From Sphingopyxis terrae subsp. terrae NBRC 15098 (GTDB taxonomy: Bacteria; Pseudomonadota; Alphaproteobacteria; Sphingomonadales; Sphingomonadaceae), in the NCBI RefSeq assembly GCF_001598815.1, contig NZ_BCZQ01000021.1, positions 1-64,000 on the forward strand: 64,000 bases of DNA, written 5' to 3'. The notes beneath the pieces were generated by a model. It worked only from the letters and a program-made list of their open reading frames with translations. It searched no databases and had not been told where the DNA came from. The stretch's first letter is position 1. Every line of letters starts with the position of its first letter. Below are positions 33,639 through 43,317 of this stretch, piece after piece. Made by a program: the position numbers and the translations under genes.

Positions 33639-34841
33639 CCCCAGCATCAGCTTGGCCATGATATTGCGCTGAATCTCGTTCGACCCGCCATAGATCGACG
33701 CGGCGCGACCGTTGAAATAGCGGGCCGAGGCGGTGAGATCATCCTCGGGCCCGACGAAGGGCAGATTGCTGCCCGCTGCGCGCGCCGCGAACTGGTGCGG
33801 CGCCGCGTAGGGACCGGCGATGTCGACCGCTAGTTCCTGAATCCGCTGCTGCGCTTCGGTGCCCTGCACCTTCAGCATCGATGACGCCGGGCCGGGGCTA
33901 CGCCCGCGCGCGATTGCCGCCATCATCCGCTGCTCGGCGGCATGGATCGCGTGTACATCGGTATAGAGCCGTGCGAAACGCCGCCGGATCGCCGGATCGT
34001 CGAGCAAGGTGCCGCCCTCGCCGAAAGCGCGCGCCGCCGCGCCGGCCAGCAGGCGATCGAGCGCCGCGGTCAGCCCCGCAGCGTAAGCCGCCGAGCGTTC
34101 GAACTCGAGCAGATATTTGGCGACGCCCCACCCCTGATCCTCTTCGCCGAGCCGGCCCGATTGCGGCACGCGGACATTGTCGAAAAAGACCTGGTTGAAA
34201 TCATGGTCGCCCGACAGCGTCAGGATCGGCCGCACCTCGATCCCCGGCAGCGCCATGTCGAGCAACAGGAAGGTGATGCCCTGTTGCGGGCGGCCGTCGC
34301 GGCTGGAGCGCACCAGGCAGAACATGCGGTTCGCGAAATGGGCGTGGGTCGTCCAGATTTTCGACCCGTTCAGCACATAATCATCGCCGTCGCGCTCGGC
34401 GCGGAGCGACAGGCTGGCGAGATCCGATCCCGCCTGCGGTTCGGAATAGCCCTGGCACCAGAAATCCTCGCCCGACAGGATACGCGGCAGATAATGCGCC
34501 TTCTGCTCGGGGGTGCCGAAGCGCATGATGCACGGCGCCACCATGCGCAATCCCATCGGCGACAGGCTGGGCGCGCCGGCGGCGGCGAGTTCGGAATCGA
34601 AGATATGCCGCTGCGTTTCGTCCCAGCCGGTCCCGCCATATTCGCGCGGCCAGTGCGGCGCCGCCCAGCCATGGCGATGCAGGATCGCCTGCCACGCCAT
34701 TGCATGCGGCTTGTCGACGAACACGCTCGTCGCGCGCGCCGCGGCGTCGCGCAGATCGTCGGTCAGATTGGCCGCGATCCAGCCGCGAACCTCCTGCCGG
34801 AAGGCCTCCAACCCCTGCCTCTGCATCGGATCGGCCGTCAA
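33633..34841 (-). CDS. Acyl-CoA dehydrogenase
   Basis: The 402-residue FAD enzyme has WPREYGGTGW near the N terminus, flavin and substrate motifs WCQGYSEPQAGSDLASL and LNGSKIWTTHAHFANRMFCL, and a C-terminal ASIYGGSNEIQRNIMAKLMLGL. It introduces a 2,3-double bond into an acyl-CoA, passing electrons to ETF. The start is probably the TTG at 34841 that overlaps the upstream stop (TTGA), or the ATG at 34826. It is paired with the acyl-CoA ligase gene, so the ligase product is its likely substrate. Confidence 0.92.
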   Translation of the reverse strand: MTADPMQRQGLEAFRQEVRGWIAANLTDDLRDAAARATSVFVDKPHAMAWQAILHRHGWAAPHWPREYGGTGWDETQRHIFDSELAAAGAPSLSPMGLRMVAPCIMRFGTPEQKAHYLPRILSGEDFWCQGYSEPQAGSDLASLSLRAERDGDDYVLNGSKIWTTHAHFANRMFCLVRSSRDGRPQQGITFLLLDMALPGIEVRPILTLSGDHDFNQVFFDNVRVPQSGRLGEEDQGWGVAKYLLEFERSAAYAAGLTAALDRLLAGAAARAFGEGGTLLDDPAIRRRFARLYTDVHAIHAAEQRMMAAIARGRSPGPASSMLKVQGTEAQQRIQELAVDIAGPYAAPHQFAARAAGSNLPFVGPEDDLTASARYFNGRAASIYGGSNEIQRNIMAKLMLGL

Positions 34842-36397
34842 TTCACCATCCGCTCATAGCCTTCCCAATAGGGGGCGCGGAGATCCTTGCGAAGAATCTT
34901 GCCGCTGGCGTTGCGCGGCAGCGCCTCGATCACGTCGACGCTGCGCGGACATTTGAATGGCGCTATGCGCTCGCGCGCCCAGGCAATGATGTCGGCCTCT
35001 TCCACCGTCGTCCCGGGCTTGGGCACGACGACCGCCTTGACCGTTTCACCCCATTTGGGATCGGGGATGCCGATCACGGCGACTTCCTGCACCGCCGGGT
35101 GGCCGTAGATCGCGCTTTCAACCTCGGCCGGATAGACATTCTCGCCGCCGGTGATGATCATGTCCTTCACCCGGTCGTGGATGTAGAGATAACCGTCCTC
35201 GTCCATATAGCCGGCGTCGCCGGTGTGGATCCAGCCGTCGCCCGTCATCGTGCGCGCGGTCGCCTCGGGCAGGTTCCAGTAGCCGAGCATATTGTTCGAA
35301 GAGCGCGTGACGACTTCGCCCACCGCCCCCACGGGCATGTCCTGCCCGTCGTCGCCGATGATCCTGATCTCCACGCCGGGCAGCGGTTTGCCGGCCGACC
35401 GCATGCGCTTGTTGCCTTCGGGATCATGATCCTCGGGCGGCAACATGCAGATCGTGCCGGTCGTTTCGGTCATCCCATAAGCCTGGATGAATTCCGCCCC
35501 GAACATCTTGATGCACTGGCGCAGCAGTTCGAGCGGGATCGGCGCCGCGCCATAGAGGATATATTTGAGCCGGCTGTAATCGACGGTGCCGCAGCGCGGG
35601 TGGAGCAGCAGCATCTGAAGCGCCGCGGGAACGATGAAGAAGCGCGTCACGCCATGCTGTTCGACCGCATCGAAAACCCCGTCGGGATTGAATTCGGCGA
35701 GGATGATACCGGGCAGTCCTGCCGCCAGTGCCATGATCCCCAGCCCTGTTCCGCCGATATGTGCGCACGGCATCGCGACGAGGACCGCCTCGTCATCGTC
35801 CCATTTCGTATAGGCAAGGTCGGCGTCGGCCGAGTTTTTCCGCAACGCGAACAAATTGCGGTTCGACAGCACGGCACCTTTGGGATTGCCGGTGGTCCCC
35901 GAGGTATAAAGTTGCAGCACGGCATCGTCGGGACCGGACGGGGTGAAGGGCGCGCGCGGCGTCGCCTCGATCAGCGCGCGTGCCTCGGTATCGCCGACGA
36001 TGCGCGGCGCATGGTCGAGCTTGCCCGCCAACTGATCGGGCACCGCGTCGAAGCCGGGGCCGGTGAAGACGATCTTCGCCCGGGTATCGTTGATGATATA
36101 GGCCCATTCGACGGGCGACAGCCGCCAGCCGATCGGCGCCATCACGATCCCGGCGCGGGCGGCTCCAAAGAAGAGCGTGAAATAGAGGTCGCTGTTCTTG
36201 CCGATCCACGCGATGCGATCGCCCTTTTCAAGCCCCGCGGCGCGCAGCGCGCTCGCCACGCGCGCCGTCCGCTCCTCAAGCTCGGCATAGGTGAACAATC
36301 GGTCCTCTTCGCGCATCGCAATGCGCGACGGCCGGTCGGCGGCCCAGTGGGTGATGAATTCGTCGAAACTGACAAGATCCGAAACGTCGGCAGCCAT
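34838..36397 (-). CDS. Acyl-CoA synthetase (AMP-forming, FadD-like)
   Basis: This is a 519-residue ANL enzyme. The motifs are LYTSGTTGNPKGAVLSNRNL (P-loop), YGMTETTGTICMLP, GWIHTGDAGYMDEDGYLYIHDRVKDMIITGGENVYPAEVE and the catalytic lysine in PRNASGKILRKDLR. It activates a carboxylic acid to its CoA thioester in the cytoplasm. ATG 36397 follows GAGGAGAGAGGATCG. It overlaps the acyl-CoA dehydrogenase gene, making a two-gene degradation unit of ligase followed by dehydrogenase. Similar pairs occur in terpenoid, steroid and short branched-acid pathways; which applies here is not visible. Confidence 0.93.
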   Translation of the reverse strand: MAADVSDLVSFDEFITHWAADRPSRIAMREEDRLFTYAELEERTARVASALRAAGLEKGDRIAWIGKNSDLYFTLFFGAARAGIVMAPIGWRLSPVEWAYIINDTRAKIVFTGPGFDAVPDQLAGKLDHAPRIVGDTEARALIEATPRAPFTPSGPDDAVLQLYTSGTTGNPKGAVLSNRNLFALRKNSADADLAYTKWDDDEAVLVAMPCAHIGGTGLGIMALAAGLPGIILAEFNPDGVFDAVEQHGVTRFFIVPAALQMLLLHPRCGTVDYSRLKYILYGAAPIPLELLRQCIKMFGAEFIQAYGMTETTGTICMLPPEDHDPEGNKRMRSAGKPLPGVEIRIIGDDGQDMPVGAVGEVVTRSSNNMLGYWNLPEATARTMTGDGWIHTGDAGYMDEDGYLYIHDRVKDMIITGGENVYPAEVESAIYGHPAVQEVAVIGIPDPKWGETVKAVVVPKPGTTVEEADIIAWARERIAPFKCPRSVDVIEALPRNASGKILRKDLRAPYWEGYERMVN

Positions 36398-36521
36398 CGA
36401 TCCTCTCTCCTCGAATCGCGTTGCTATTTGCAATCGAGAAGGACGCTAAAGCTTCGGCAGCCAAGGTAAAGCGCCGAACGCCCAACCTGACAGCAGTGAC
36501 AGCTTGGGTATGCCGCCGAAC

Positions 36522-37160
36522 TCAGCCGCCCTTGCGGAAGAGCAACATCAGATTGTTCGCCGGCATCGCGCGCCGCTCGGCAAAGCGAAACCCGTGCGGC
36601 GCGGCCGCATCGACGACCGCCTCTACTTCGCGCAGCCCCCACGCGGGATTGCGGCTGCGCAGGCTGGCGTCGAAAGCAAGATTACTGTCAGCGGTCGCAA
36701 CAGCGGCTTCGATATAGGGGCCGTAAAGGATCAGATGGGCGCCCGGACCCAGCAATCGTGCCGCCCCCGCGAACAGGCCCAGCGTCGCCGCCCACGGGCT
36801 GATATGCACCATGTTGATGCACAAGAGGGCATCGGCATGACCCAGCGGCCAGTCCGGCGCCGATGCGTCGAGATGCAGCGGCGCGGCGATGTTCGACAGC
36901 CCTGCCTCGGCGCTCCAGGCCGCAATCGAGGCGAGCGCGGCGGGGTCGGGGTCGCTCGGCTGCCAACCAAGCTTCGGGAAGGCGGCGGCGAAATGGACGG
37001 CATGCTCGCCCGAACCGCTTGCCACCTCAAGCACCGTGCCCGACGCGGGGAGCCAGTCGACAAGCACCGCGGCGATCGCGTCGCGATTGCGCAAGGTTGC
37101 GGGGGCATGGCGCTTGTCGCCCTCGCCGCCGTCCGACGGCGTCCAGGGGCGCGGTATCAC
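36522..37160 (-). CDS. DUF938 SAM-dependent methyltransferase-like protein
   Basis: The 212-residue class I methyltransferase fold has the DUF938 pattern: KRHAPATLRNRDAIAAVL, SAM-binding motif I VLEVASGSGEHAVHFAAAFP, QPSDPDPAALASI and INMVHISPWAATLGLFAGAARLL. The target molecule is unknown for the family. It begins with GTG overlapping the upstream stop as GTGA. The codons before it belong to the ABA4-like gene in another frame. It is the last gene of the run that starts at gcvT. Confidence 0.87.
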   Translation of the reverse strand: MIPRPWTPSDGGEGDKRHAPATLRNRDAIAAVLVDWLPASGTVLEVASGSGEHAVHFAAAFPKLGWQPSDPDPAALASIAAWSAEAGLSNIAAPLHLDASAPDWPLGHADALLCINMVHISPWAATLGLFAGAARLLGPGAHLILYGPYIEAAVATADSNLAFDASLRSRNPAWGLREVEAVVDAAAPHGFRFAERRAMPANNLMLLFRKGG

Positions 37161-37606
37161 GCCGCCTTGGCCTGCGCCCGCGCGCGACGTTCGCGCACGA
37201 TCAGCCACGCCAGCAGCCCGACCGGCCCGACCATCAGCGTCAGGAACAGGAAAGGGAACTGGACGATCCGGCTGAAACCCTTGGCATCGGCATCGCGGGC
37301 AATCCACATGCCCGTGAACAGGTCGAAGGCCAGATAATGCGTCCATCCGAGCGTCGCGCCGCCGGGACTGTCGAACAATTTCATAACCCCCGCCAGCGTC
37401 GTGAAATTGCCGCCGCCGGTTCCGCCGGCATCGATCGTGCCGGAGAGGAAGCCGCCGAGCATCACGGCATAGGCGAGGCACAGCAGGAAGACCCCGGCAT
37501 AGAGGATCAGCGCCAGCACTTTCGGCCCGCGCGGCGCGAAGGCGAGGAGCAGCCAGCCACCGATTGCCCAATAATTGGTCAGCAGGAAAACGCTATCCCA
37601 GCTCAT
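37157..37606 (-). CDS. ABA4-like (DUF4281) membrane protein
   Basis: The 149-residue protein has four hydrophobic helices and the family pattern FLLTNYWAIGGWLLLAFAPRG, then FTTLAGVMKLFDSPGGATLGWTHYLAFDLFTGMWIARDA and a C-terminal GPVGLLAWLIVR. Plant ABA4 is required for neoxanthin formation, and bacterial homologues have been linked to carotenoid or lipid chemistry. No function is proven in bacteria. It overlaps the DUF938 gene by 4 bases and follows the small membrane-protein gene by 12 bases, so it is in the same transcription unit. Confidence 0.85.
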   Translation of the reverse strand: MSWDSVFLLTNYWAIGGWLLLAFAPRGPKVLALILYAGVFLLCLAYAVMLGGFLSGTIDAGGTGGGNFTTLAGVMKLFDSPGGATLGWTHYLAFDLFTGMWIARDADAKGFSRIVQFPFLFLTLMVGPVGLLAWLIVRERRARAQAKAA

Positions 37607-37618
37607 CGCTTCTCCCCT

Positions 37619-37963
37619 TCAGATCAGTCCGCCGACGCCGAGAAAGAGGATTCCGCCGAACAATGCAACCAGCCCCGCCGACAAAATCAGCAGCGTCATT
37701 CGCGCCGCGGCCCGCCGCCGCATCACGACGAAGGCGGTAAGCAGCGCGAAACCCAGCGCGATGAGCGGCGCATAGCCAAACACCCAGTGGTGCGCGAGCG
37801 CGCGGCGGGGCCGGACGATTTCCCACTGTTCGGCGACAAGACCGTAGCCGGTTACCGCGGCCAGCCAGATCGCGGCGAAGACGATGAGCGACAAGGCGGC
37901 GGCGAGACCGCAGCCGCCCCGGCGCGGCGCGGCCCCGCTTTCATCCTTGCCCGCTGCGCCCAT
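37619..37963 (-). CDS. Small three-helix membrane protein, function unknown
   Basis: The 114-residue protein has about three predicted membrane helices (GLAAALSLIVFAAIWLAAVTGYGLV; WVFGYAPLIALGFALLTAFVVM; MTLLILSAGLVALFGGILFLGVG) separated by short basic loops. I do not recognise a family. Its ATG shares the A of the gcvPB stop (TGATG), the strongest form of translational coupling, so it should be made together with glycine dehydrogenase. The role might be in small-metabolite or envelope function but cannot be inferred from sequence. Confidence 0.7.
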   Translation of the reverse strand: MGAAGKDESGAAPRRGGCGLAAALSLIVFAAIWLAAVTGYGLVAEQWEIVRPRRALAHHWVFGYAPLIALGFALLTAFVVMRRRAAARMTLLILSAGLVALFGGILFLGVGGLI

Positions 37964-39510
37964 CAATCCTCCCAGCGAAGCACCGGCTTGCGCGCCGCCA
38001 GCGTCTCGTCGAGCCGCGCGCGCGGCGCGAAATGCGGCGCCGACTTGAGCGCAGGATCGCCGTTCTTTGCGCGAAGCGCGATGCTGCGCAGCGCGCCGAC
38101 GAACTGGTCGAGCACCGCCTTCGATTCGGTCTCGGTGGGTTCGACGAGCATCGCGCCGTGGACGACAAGCGGGAAATAGACCGTCATCGGATGATAGCCT
38201 TCGTCGATCAGCCCTTTTGCGATGTCGAGCGTCGAGAAGCCCTCGGCGAGCCCGCGATCGCTGAACAGCGCCTCGTGCATGCACGGCCCCGATGCGGCGA
38301 AGGGGGCATCGAGCACGTCCTCCAGACTGCGCAGGATATAATTGGCGTTGAGCACCGCATCCTCGGCCACCTGCTTCAGCCCGTCGGCCCCGTGGCTGAG
38401 AATATAGGTCAGCGCGCGGGTGAACATGCCCATCTGGCCGTGGAAGGCGGTCATGCGGCCGAAGGTGTCGGGGTGCTCGGCGCCCGCGTTTTCTTCCTCG
38501 ATCAGCTTGAACGACCCGTCGGCGTAGCGCGCCGAATAGGGGATCGGGCCATAGGGCGCGAGCGCCTTCGACAGCACGACCGGCCCCGAGCCGGGACCAC
38601 CGCCGCCGTGCGGGGTCGAAAAGGTCTTGTGCAGGTTGATGTGCATCGCGTCGATGCCAAGGTCGCCGGGGCGAACCTTGCCGACGATCGCGTTGAAGTT
38701 GGCGCCGTCGCAATAGACATAGCCGCCCACCGCGTGCACCGCGTCCGAAATCGCTTTCATGTCGCGTTCGAACAGGCCGCAGGTGTTGGGGTTGGTGATC
38801 ATCACGCCCGCCACATCGGGGCCGAGCCGCGCCTTGAGCGCCGCGAGATCGACGCGCCCCTCCGCGGTCCCCGGAATATCCTCGACCGTGAAGCCGGCAA
38901 AGGCAGCTGTTGCGGGATTGGTCCCATGCGCGCTTTCGGGGACGAGCAGCACCCGCCGGTCCTCACCGCGCGCTTCGAGCGCCGCCTTGATGCACAGGAT
39001 CCCGCAAAGCTCGCCGTGCGCGCCCGCCTTGGGCGACATGGCGACGCCGTACATGCCGGTGAGTTCGATCAGCCACACCGCGAGTTCGTTAATGACCGCA
39101 AGCGCGCCCTGCACCGTTTCCTGCGGCTGGAGCGGGTGAACATCGGCGAAGCCGGGCATCCGCGCGACCTTTTCGTTGAGGCGCGGATTATGCTTCATCG
39201 TGCAGCTGCCAAGCGGGAAAAGGCCGAGGTCGATCGCATAATTCTGGCGCGACAGGCGCGTATAGTGGCGCACCGTTTCGGACTCGCTGAGCCCCGGCAG
39301 GCCGATGGGATCGCGGCGCATCAGCGCGCCGAGATCCGCAGCGGGCGCTGCCTCGTCGAAATCGACGCCGGTGGTCGCGGTCGAGCCGATCTCGAAGATC
39401 AACGGCTCCTCGAGCATCAGTGCGCGGTTGCCGGTAAAGGTCGCGGTATCGGCGGCACCACCGGCGCCGTGCATTTCGGGGCGCCAGCCGGCGGGGTTGA
39501 GCGCGGTCAT
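37963..39510 (-). CDS. gcvPB: Glycine dehydrogenase (decarboxylating) subunit 2
   Basis: The 515-residue subunit holds the pyridoxal-phosphate lysine K295 in [24 protein letters not shown]. Other P-protein blocks such as [27 protein letters not shown] and [12 protein letters not shown] are present. With GcvPA it decarboxylates glycine and transfers the aminomethyl group to lipoylated GcvH. The gene overlaps gcvPA by 4 bases and shares a base with the downstream membrane-protein gene. It is expected to be under the upstream glycine riboswitch. Confidence 0.97.
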   Translation of the reverse strand: MTALNPAGWRPEMHGAGGAADTATFTGNRALMLEEPLIFEIGSTATTGVDFDEAAPAADLGALMRRDPIGLPGLSESETVRHYTRLSRQNYAIDLGLFPLGSCTMKHNPRLNEKVARMPGFADVHPLQPQETVQGALAVINELAVWLIELTGMYGVAMSPKAGAHGELCGILCIKAALEARGEDRRVLLVPESAHGTNPATAAFAGFTVEDIPGTAEGRVDLAALKARLGPDVAGVMITNPNTCGLFERDMKAISDAVHAVGGYVYCDGANFNAIVGKVRPGDLGIDAMHINLHKTFSTPHGGGGPGSGPVVLSKALAPYGPIPYSARYADGSFKLIEEENAGAEHPDTFGRMTAFHGQMGMFTRALTYILSHGADGLKQVAEDAVLNANYILRSLEDVLDAPFAASGPCMHEALFSDRGLAEGFSTLDIAKGLIDEGYHPMTVYFPLVVHGAMLVEPTETESKAVLDQFVGALRSIALRAKNGDPALKSAPHFAPRARLDETLAARKPVLRWED

Positions 39511-40865
39511 GCCAGCACCTCCTTCAGCGCCGCGGCAAAGGCGGCGATATCCTCTTCGGTCGCGGTTTCGGTGACGGCGACGACCAGGCCGTTCGCCAGC
39601 GCGTCATTGTCGGGATAAAGGCGCCCAAGCGACACGCCGCCGAGCACGCCCTTTTCGGCGAGCTTGTGAACCGTCGCGCGCGCGTCGACGGGCAGCCGCA
39701 GCGTGAATTCGTTGAAGAAGCCGCTGTTGACGACCGACACACCGGGCACTTGCGTCAGTTCGGCCGCTGCCACCTTGGCGCGCCCGTGGTTGATGCCGGC
39801 AAGCTGCCGCAACCCCGCTTCTCCGAGCAAGGTCATGTGGATGCTGAAGGCCAGCGCGCAAAGCCCTGCATTGGTGCAGATATTGCTCGTCGCCTTCTCG
39901 CGCCGGATATGCTGCTCACGCGTCGACAGCGTCAGGACGAAGCCGCGCTTGCCATTGGCATCGACCGTCTCGCCGCACAGCCGCCCCGGCATCTGGCGGA
40001 CATATTTGGTCTTGCACGCGAACAGGCCCACATAAGGGCCGCCGAACTGGAGCCCGACGCCAATCGCCTGGCCCTCGCCCACCACGATATCGGCGCCCAT
40101 CTCGCCCGGCGACTTGATGAGGCCCAGGGCGACGGGTTCGGTCACGACCGCGATCAGCAGCGCGCCGGCGGCCTGACATGCCGCGGCGAGCGCGCTCATG
40201 TCGTCGATGCGGCCCAATATGTCGGGATATTGAACGACGACGCAGCTTGTATCCGTGTCGACCGCGGCGGCGAGCACAGCCCAGTCGGTACCAGCCTCCA
40301 GCGTCGGGTCGCCGTCGACAAGCTGATCGCCGGTATATTTCGCCATCGTCCGCGCGACGCTGCGATAATGAGGGTGGAGGCCGGTCGAGAGCAGCGCCTT
40401 GCCGCGCTTTGTGATGCGCCGCGCCATCACGATCGCTTCCCAGCAAGCGGTCGAGCCGTCGTACATCGACGCATTGGCGACGTCGGTGCCAAACAGACGC
40501 GCGACCTGCGTCTGGAACTCGAACAGCATCTGCAGCGTGCCCTGCGCGATTTCGGGCTGATAGGGCGTGTAGGCGGTCAGAAACTCGCCGCGCTGGATCA
40601 GATGGTCAACACTCGCCGGCACATGGTGGCGATAGGCGCCCGCACCAAGGAAGAAGGGGCCGTCGCCGGCGGCGCGATTCTGCCGCGCGAGCGCGGCCAT
40701 ATGGCGCTCGACCGCCAGCTCGCTGGCATGGCCGGGCAAGCCGGTGATCGGGCCGTCGAGCCGCGCTTCGGCGGGCACGTCGACGAACAGATCGTCGATC
40801 GAGGCAGCGCCCACCGCCGCGAGCATCGCGCTGCGGTCATCGGGCGTGAGGGGGAGATAACGCAT
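39507..40865 (-). CDS. gcvPA: Glycine dehydrogenase (decarboxylating) subunit 1
   Basis: The 452-residue subunit corresponds to the N-terminal half of single-chain P-protein. It starts [19 protein letters not shown] and includes [41 protein letters not shown] and the glycine-cleavage block [21 protein letters not shown]. It forms a heterotetramer with GcvPB. The overlap with gcvPB (ATGA) ensures equal synthesis. Upstream, the stop of the glycosyltransferase gene lies only 3 bases away. Confidence 0.97.
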   Translation of the reverse strand: MRYLPLTPDDRSAMLAAVGAASIDDLFVDVPAEARLDGPITGLPGHASELAVERHMAALARQNRAAGDGPFFLGAGAYRHHVPASVDHLIQRGEFLTAYTPYQPEIAQGTLQMLFEFQTQVARLFGTDVANASMYDGSTACWEAIVMARRITKRGKALLSTGLHPHYRSVARTMAKYTGDQLVDGDPTLEAGTDWAVLAAAVDTDTSCVVVQYPDILGRIDDMSALAAACQAAGALLIAVVTEPVALGLIKSPGEMGADIVVGEGQAIGVGLQFGGPYVGLFACKTKYVRQMPGRLCGETVDANGKRGFVLTLSTREQHIRREKATSNICTNAGLCALAFSIHMTLLGEAGLRQLAGINHGRAKVAAAELTQVPGVSVVNSGFFNEFTLRLPVDARATVHKLAEKGVLGGVSLGRLYPDNDALANGLVVAVTETATEEDIAAFAAALKEVLA

Positions 40866-40868
40866 GAA

Positions 40869-41684
40869 CTACTCCGTCGAAGAAGCTGATTTTATAGCAA
40901 GAAGTTGGGCCAGATCGGGAAGCGACCCGGTAAAGATCGCCGGCCCGCTATGTGTGGTCTTCACCCAGGGGGCGAGCCAGATGCGAAGCCCCGCATCGCG
41001 CACGCGGCGGCAAAAGGCATAATCGTCCGACAACTGCGCCCGGGTGTCGGGTTCGATCATCGGCAGGAAATAGGCATAGGCCTCCTCGCCGATCCCGTGC
41101 GCGGCGCGCTCGGCGGGATCGGTGCGAAAGACCAGTTCGGGATGACGCGCGCGCAGGCTGTCGAACACGTCGCGGCGGATCATCATCATCCCGCTGCCGA
41201 CGCGCGTCAGTTCGACCAGATCGGTGAGCGCGAAGGATTGATCGGGATGCAGGAAATGCAGCGCAAACTCCCCTGCAAAGTGCCCGAGCGCCGCCGGATC
41301 GGCGTCACCCAGCCCTGCCTTGGCGGCCAGCGCCGCATTGCGCCAGTTGAGCATCCGCCGCGGACAAGCAGCCCCCAGAATCGCGCAATCGTCGCGGCCG
41401 ACCATCGCGCGCAGCATTGCGAACACATCCTCGGCGCCGAAGTCGATGTCGGCATCGACGAACAGCAGGTGGGTGCAGTCGCTTTCCGTGAAGATCGCGG
41501 CGAGCATGTCGCGCGCGCGCGTCACCGAAGGCTGGTAGAGGATGAACTCGAACCGCACCGTCAGGCCAATCGCCTGCGCCCGCAACGCAAGGTCGAGCAG
41601 CGCGCGGACATAGCTACCCTGCGCCCCGTCATAGATGGGCGTCGCCACCATCAGGCGGCAATTGGCAAGCGCAGGGTCCGTCAT
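40869..41684 (-). CDS. Glycosyltransferase-like (GT-A fold) protein inside the gcv operon
   Basis: The 271-residue soluble protein resembles family-2-type glycosyltransferases. An N-terminal nucleotide-binding region (LMVATPIYDGAQGSYVRALLDL, then QPSVTRARDMLAAIF) leads to the metal-binding acidic motif D77-A-D79 in HLLFVDADIDFGAEDVF. A later SGMMMIRRDVFDSL and SDDYAFCRRVRDAG match the acceptor-side ED-type motif. The substrate is unknown. It sits between gcvH (45 bases upstream) and gcvPA (3 bases downstream) in the same direction and so would be riboswitch-controlled, which is unusual. A ribosome site GGGAGAGGGAAAGG precedes the ATG. Confidence 0.75.
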   Translation of the reverse strand: MTDPALANCRLMVATPIYDGAQGSYVRALLDLALRAQAIGLTVRFEFILYQPSVTRARDMLAAIFTESDCTHLLFVDADIDFGAEDVFAMLRAMVGRDDCAILGAACPRRMLNWRNAALAAKAGLGDADPAALGHFAGEFALHFLHPDQSFALTDLVELTRVGSGMMMIRRDVFDSLRARHPELVFRTDPAERAAHGIGEEAYAYFLPMIEPDTRAQLSDDYAFCRRVRDAGLRIWLAPWVKTTHSGPAIFTGSLPDLAQLLAIKSASSTE

Positions 41685-41729
41685 GGTCTTGCGGCCTTTC
41701 CCTCTCCCGCGACCGGAAGGGGTTTGCGA

Positions 41730-42101
41730 TCACAGATCGGCGATGAAATCCTTGTACGCCTGCGCATTCATCAGCCCGTCGAGCTGGCTCTTGTCGCTGA
41801 GCGTCATGCGAAAGAACCAGCCTTCGCCTTCGGGGTCCGAATTGACGAGCGCGGGGTCCTCCTCGAGCTGGCCGTTGCCTTCGGTGACGGTGCCATCGAC
41901 GGGCGCATAGACATCGCTCGCCGCCTTCACCGATTCGACCACCGCGGCGTCGCCGCCCTTCGACAGTTCGGCGCCCGTATCGGGAACCTCGACGAAGACG
42001 ATGTCGCCGAGCTGGCCCTGCGCGAAGTCGGTGATGCCGACCGTCGCGACATCGCCATCGACATCGATCCATTCATGCTCTTCGGTATAAAAACGCGGCA
42101 T
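41730..42101 (-). CDS. gcvH: Glycine cleavage system H protein
   Basis: The 123-residue lipoyl carrier has the lipoylated lysine K59 in [18 protein letters not shown], and N-terminal [27 protein letters not shown] is nearly canonical. It shuttles the aminomethyl group between P-, T- and L-proteins. It lies 3 bases after the gcvT stop. The length matches the family. Confidence 0.98.
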   Translation of the reverse strand: MPRFYTEEHEWIDVDGDVATVGITDFAQGQLGDIVFVEVPDTGAELSKGGDAAVVESVKAASDVYAPVDGTVTEGNGQLEEDPALVNSDPEGEGWFFRMTLSDKSQLDGLMNAQAYKDFIADL

Positions 42102-42104
42102 CGA

Positions 42105-43259
42105 TCAGCCTCCCTGTTTGCGCACGTAACGATGTGGAACGAAGGGCATCGGCGTCACCGTCACGGCGACGCGCTTGCCGCGGACTTCGGCGGCGAGCGC
42201 CGTGCCGGGCTCGGACAGGCCGGTGGGCACATAGCCCATCGCGATCGGGGCGCCGACGCTCGGCGCGAAACCGCCCGAGGTGACGACGCCGACTTCGCTG
42301 TTCCCGTCGAAAATCTTGGCGCCCTCGCGCACCGGCATCTTGCCATCGACGGTCAGGCCGACGCGCTTGCGCGGACTGCCGTCGGCAAGATGGCCGAGGA
42401 TGCGCGCGGCGCCCGGAAAGCCGCCTTCCTCGCGGCGGCGCTTGCTGATCGCAAAGGCCAGATCGCCCTCGACGGGGTCTATGCCCTCGTCAAGGTCGTG
42501 GCCGTAGAGCGGCAATCCCGCTTCGAGCCGCAGCGAATCGCGCGCGCCGAGGCCGATCGGTTTTACCGCCCCCTGCGCGCACAGCGCATCGGCGAGGGCC
42601 GAGACGTCGCTCGCCGGCACCGAAATTTCGAACCCGTCTTCTCCGGTATAGCCCGAACGGCTGATCCCCAGCCGCACGTCGCCCCACAGATAAGGGCCGG
42701 CCTGCATGAAGACGAGGCGATCGACGGGAAGAATGTCGGGAAATTCGGGAACCACGCCGAGCGCCGTCAGCGCGGCCGCGGCCTTTGGCCCCTGCAGCGC
42801 GAGCAGCGCCTGTTCGTCGAGCAGGTTCATCTCGATCTCGTCGGGCAGATGTTCGCGCAGATGCGCGATGTCGTCCCACTTCACCGCGCCGTTGACGACC
42901 ATGTAGAGGCCATGCCCCGTATTGGTGATCATCAGATCGTCGAGGATGCCGCCATCGTCGGCGAGCAGCAGCGAATAGCGCATCCGCCCCGGCTTCAACG
43001 CCGAAATATCGCCCGGAACCAGCGCTTCGAGCGCTTCGGCGGCGCCTTCACCTCTGAACACGAGCTGTCCCATGTGGCTGACGTCGAACAGGCCCGCATT
43101 GTCGCGCGTCCACAGATGTTCGGCCATGATGCCATCATACTGGATCGGCATGTGATAGCCGGCGAATTCGACCATCCGCGCGCCCCTTGCACGGTGCCAG
43201 GCGTCGAGCGGCAGCGATTCGATCGCGACCGTTTCGCCCATTTCTTCGGTTTCGCTCAT
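42105..43259 (-). CDS. gcvT: Glycine cleavage system T protein (aminomethyltransferase)
   Basis: The 384-residue protein has family blocks GARMVEFAGYHMPIQYDGIMAEHLWTRDNAGLFDVSHMGQ, SRSGYTGEDGFEISVP, LGARDSLRLEAGLPLYGHDLDEGIDPVEGDL and GVVTSGGFAPSVGAPIAMGYV. It moves the methylene carbon to tetrahydrofolate and frees ammonia. GGGAGG lies 7 bases before the ATG. It is the first gene after the tandem glycine aptamers and leads the operon. Confidence 0.97.
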   Translation of the reverse strand: MSETEEMGETVAIESLPLDAWHRARGARMVEFAGYHMPIQYDGIMAEHLWTRDNAGLFDVSHMGQLVFRGEGAAEALEALVPGDISALKPGRMRYSLLLADDGGILDDLMITNTGHGLYMVVNGAVKWDDIAHLREHLPDEIEMNLLDEQALLALQGPKAAAALTALGVVPEFPDILPVDRLVFMQAGPYLWGDVRLGISRSGYTGEDGFEISVPASDVSALADALCAQGAVKPIGLGARDSLRLEAGLPLYGHDLDEGIDPVEGDLAFAISKRRREEGGFPGAARILGHLADGSPRKRVGLTVDGKMPVREGAKIFDGNSEVGVVTSGGFAPSVGAPIAMGYVPTGLSEPGTALAAEVRGKRVAVTVTPMPFVPHRYVRKQGG

Positions 43260-43317
43260 ATCGGCCTCCCGTCGTTGACATGACGCGGCGCGGCCCGATG
43301 CCGTTCCTTCGCCATGC

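Noticed and set aside
38032..39618. A 528-codon plus-strand frame opposite gcvPB
   Set aside because: It is antisense to an unmistakable glycine dehydrogenase subunit and shows no domain.
40905..43283. A 792-codon plus-strand open frame across the gcv genes
   Set aside because: It runs antisense through gcvT, gcvH, the glycosyltransferase and a small part of the operon; composition is Arg/Gly/Ala-rich shadow sequence with no recognisable motif.
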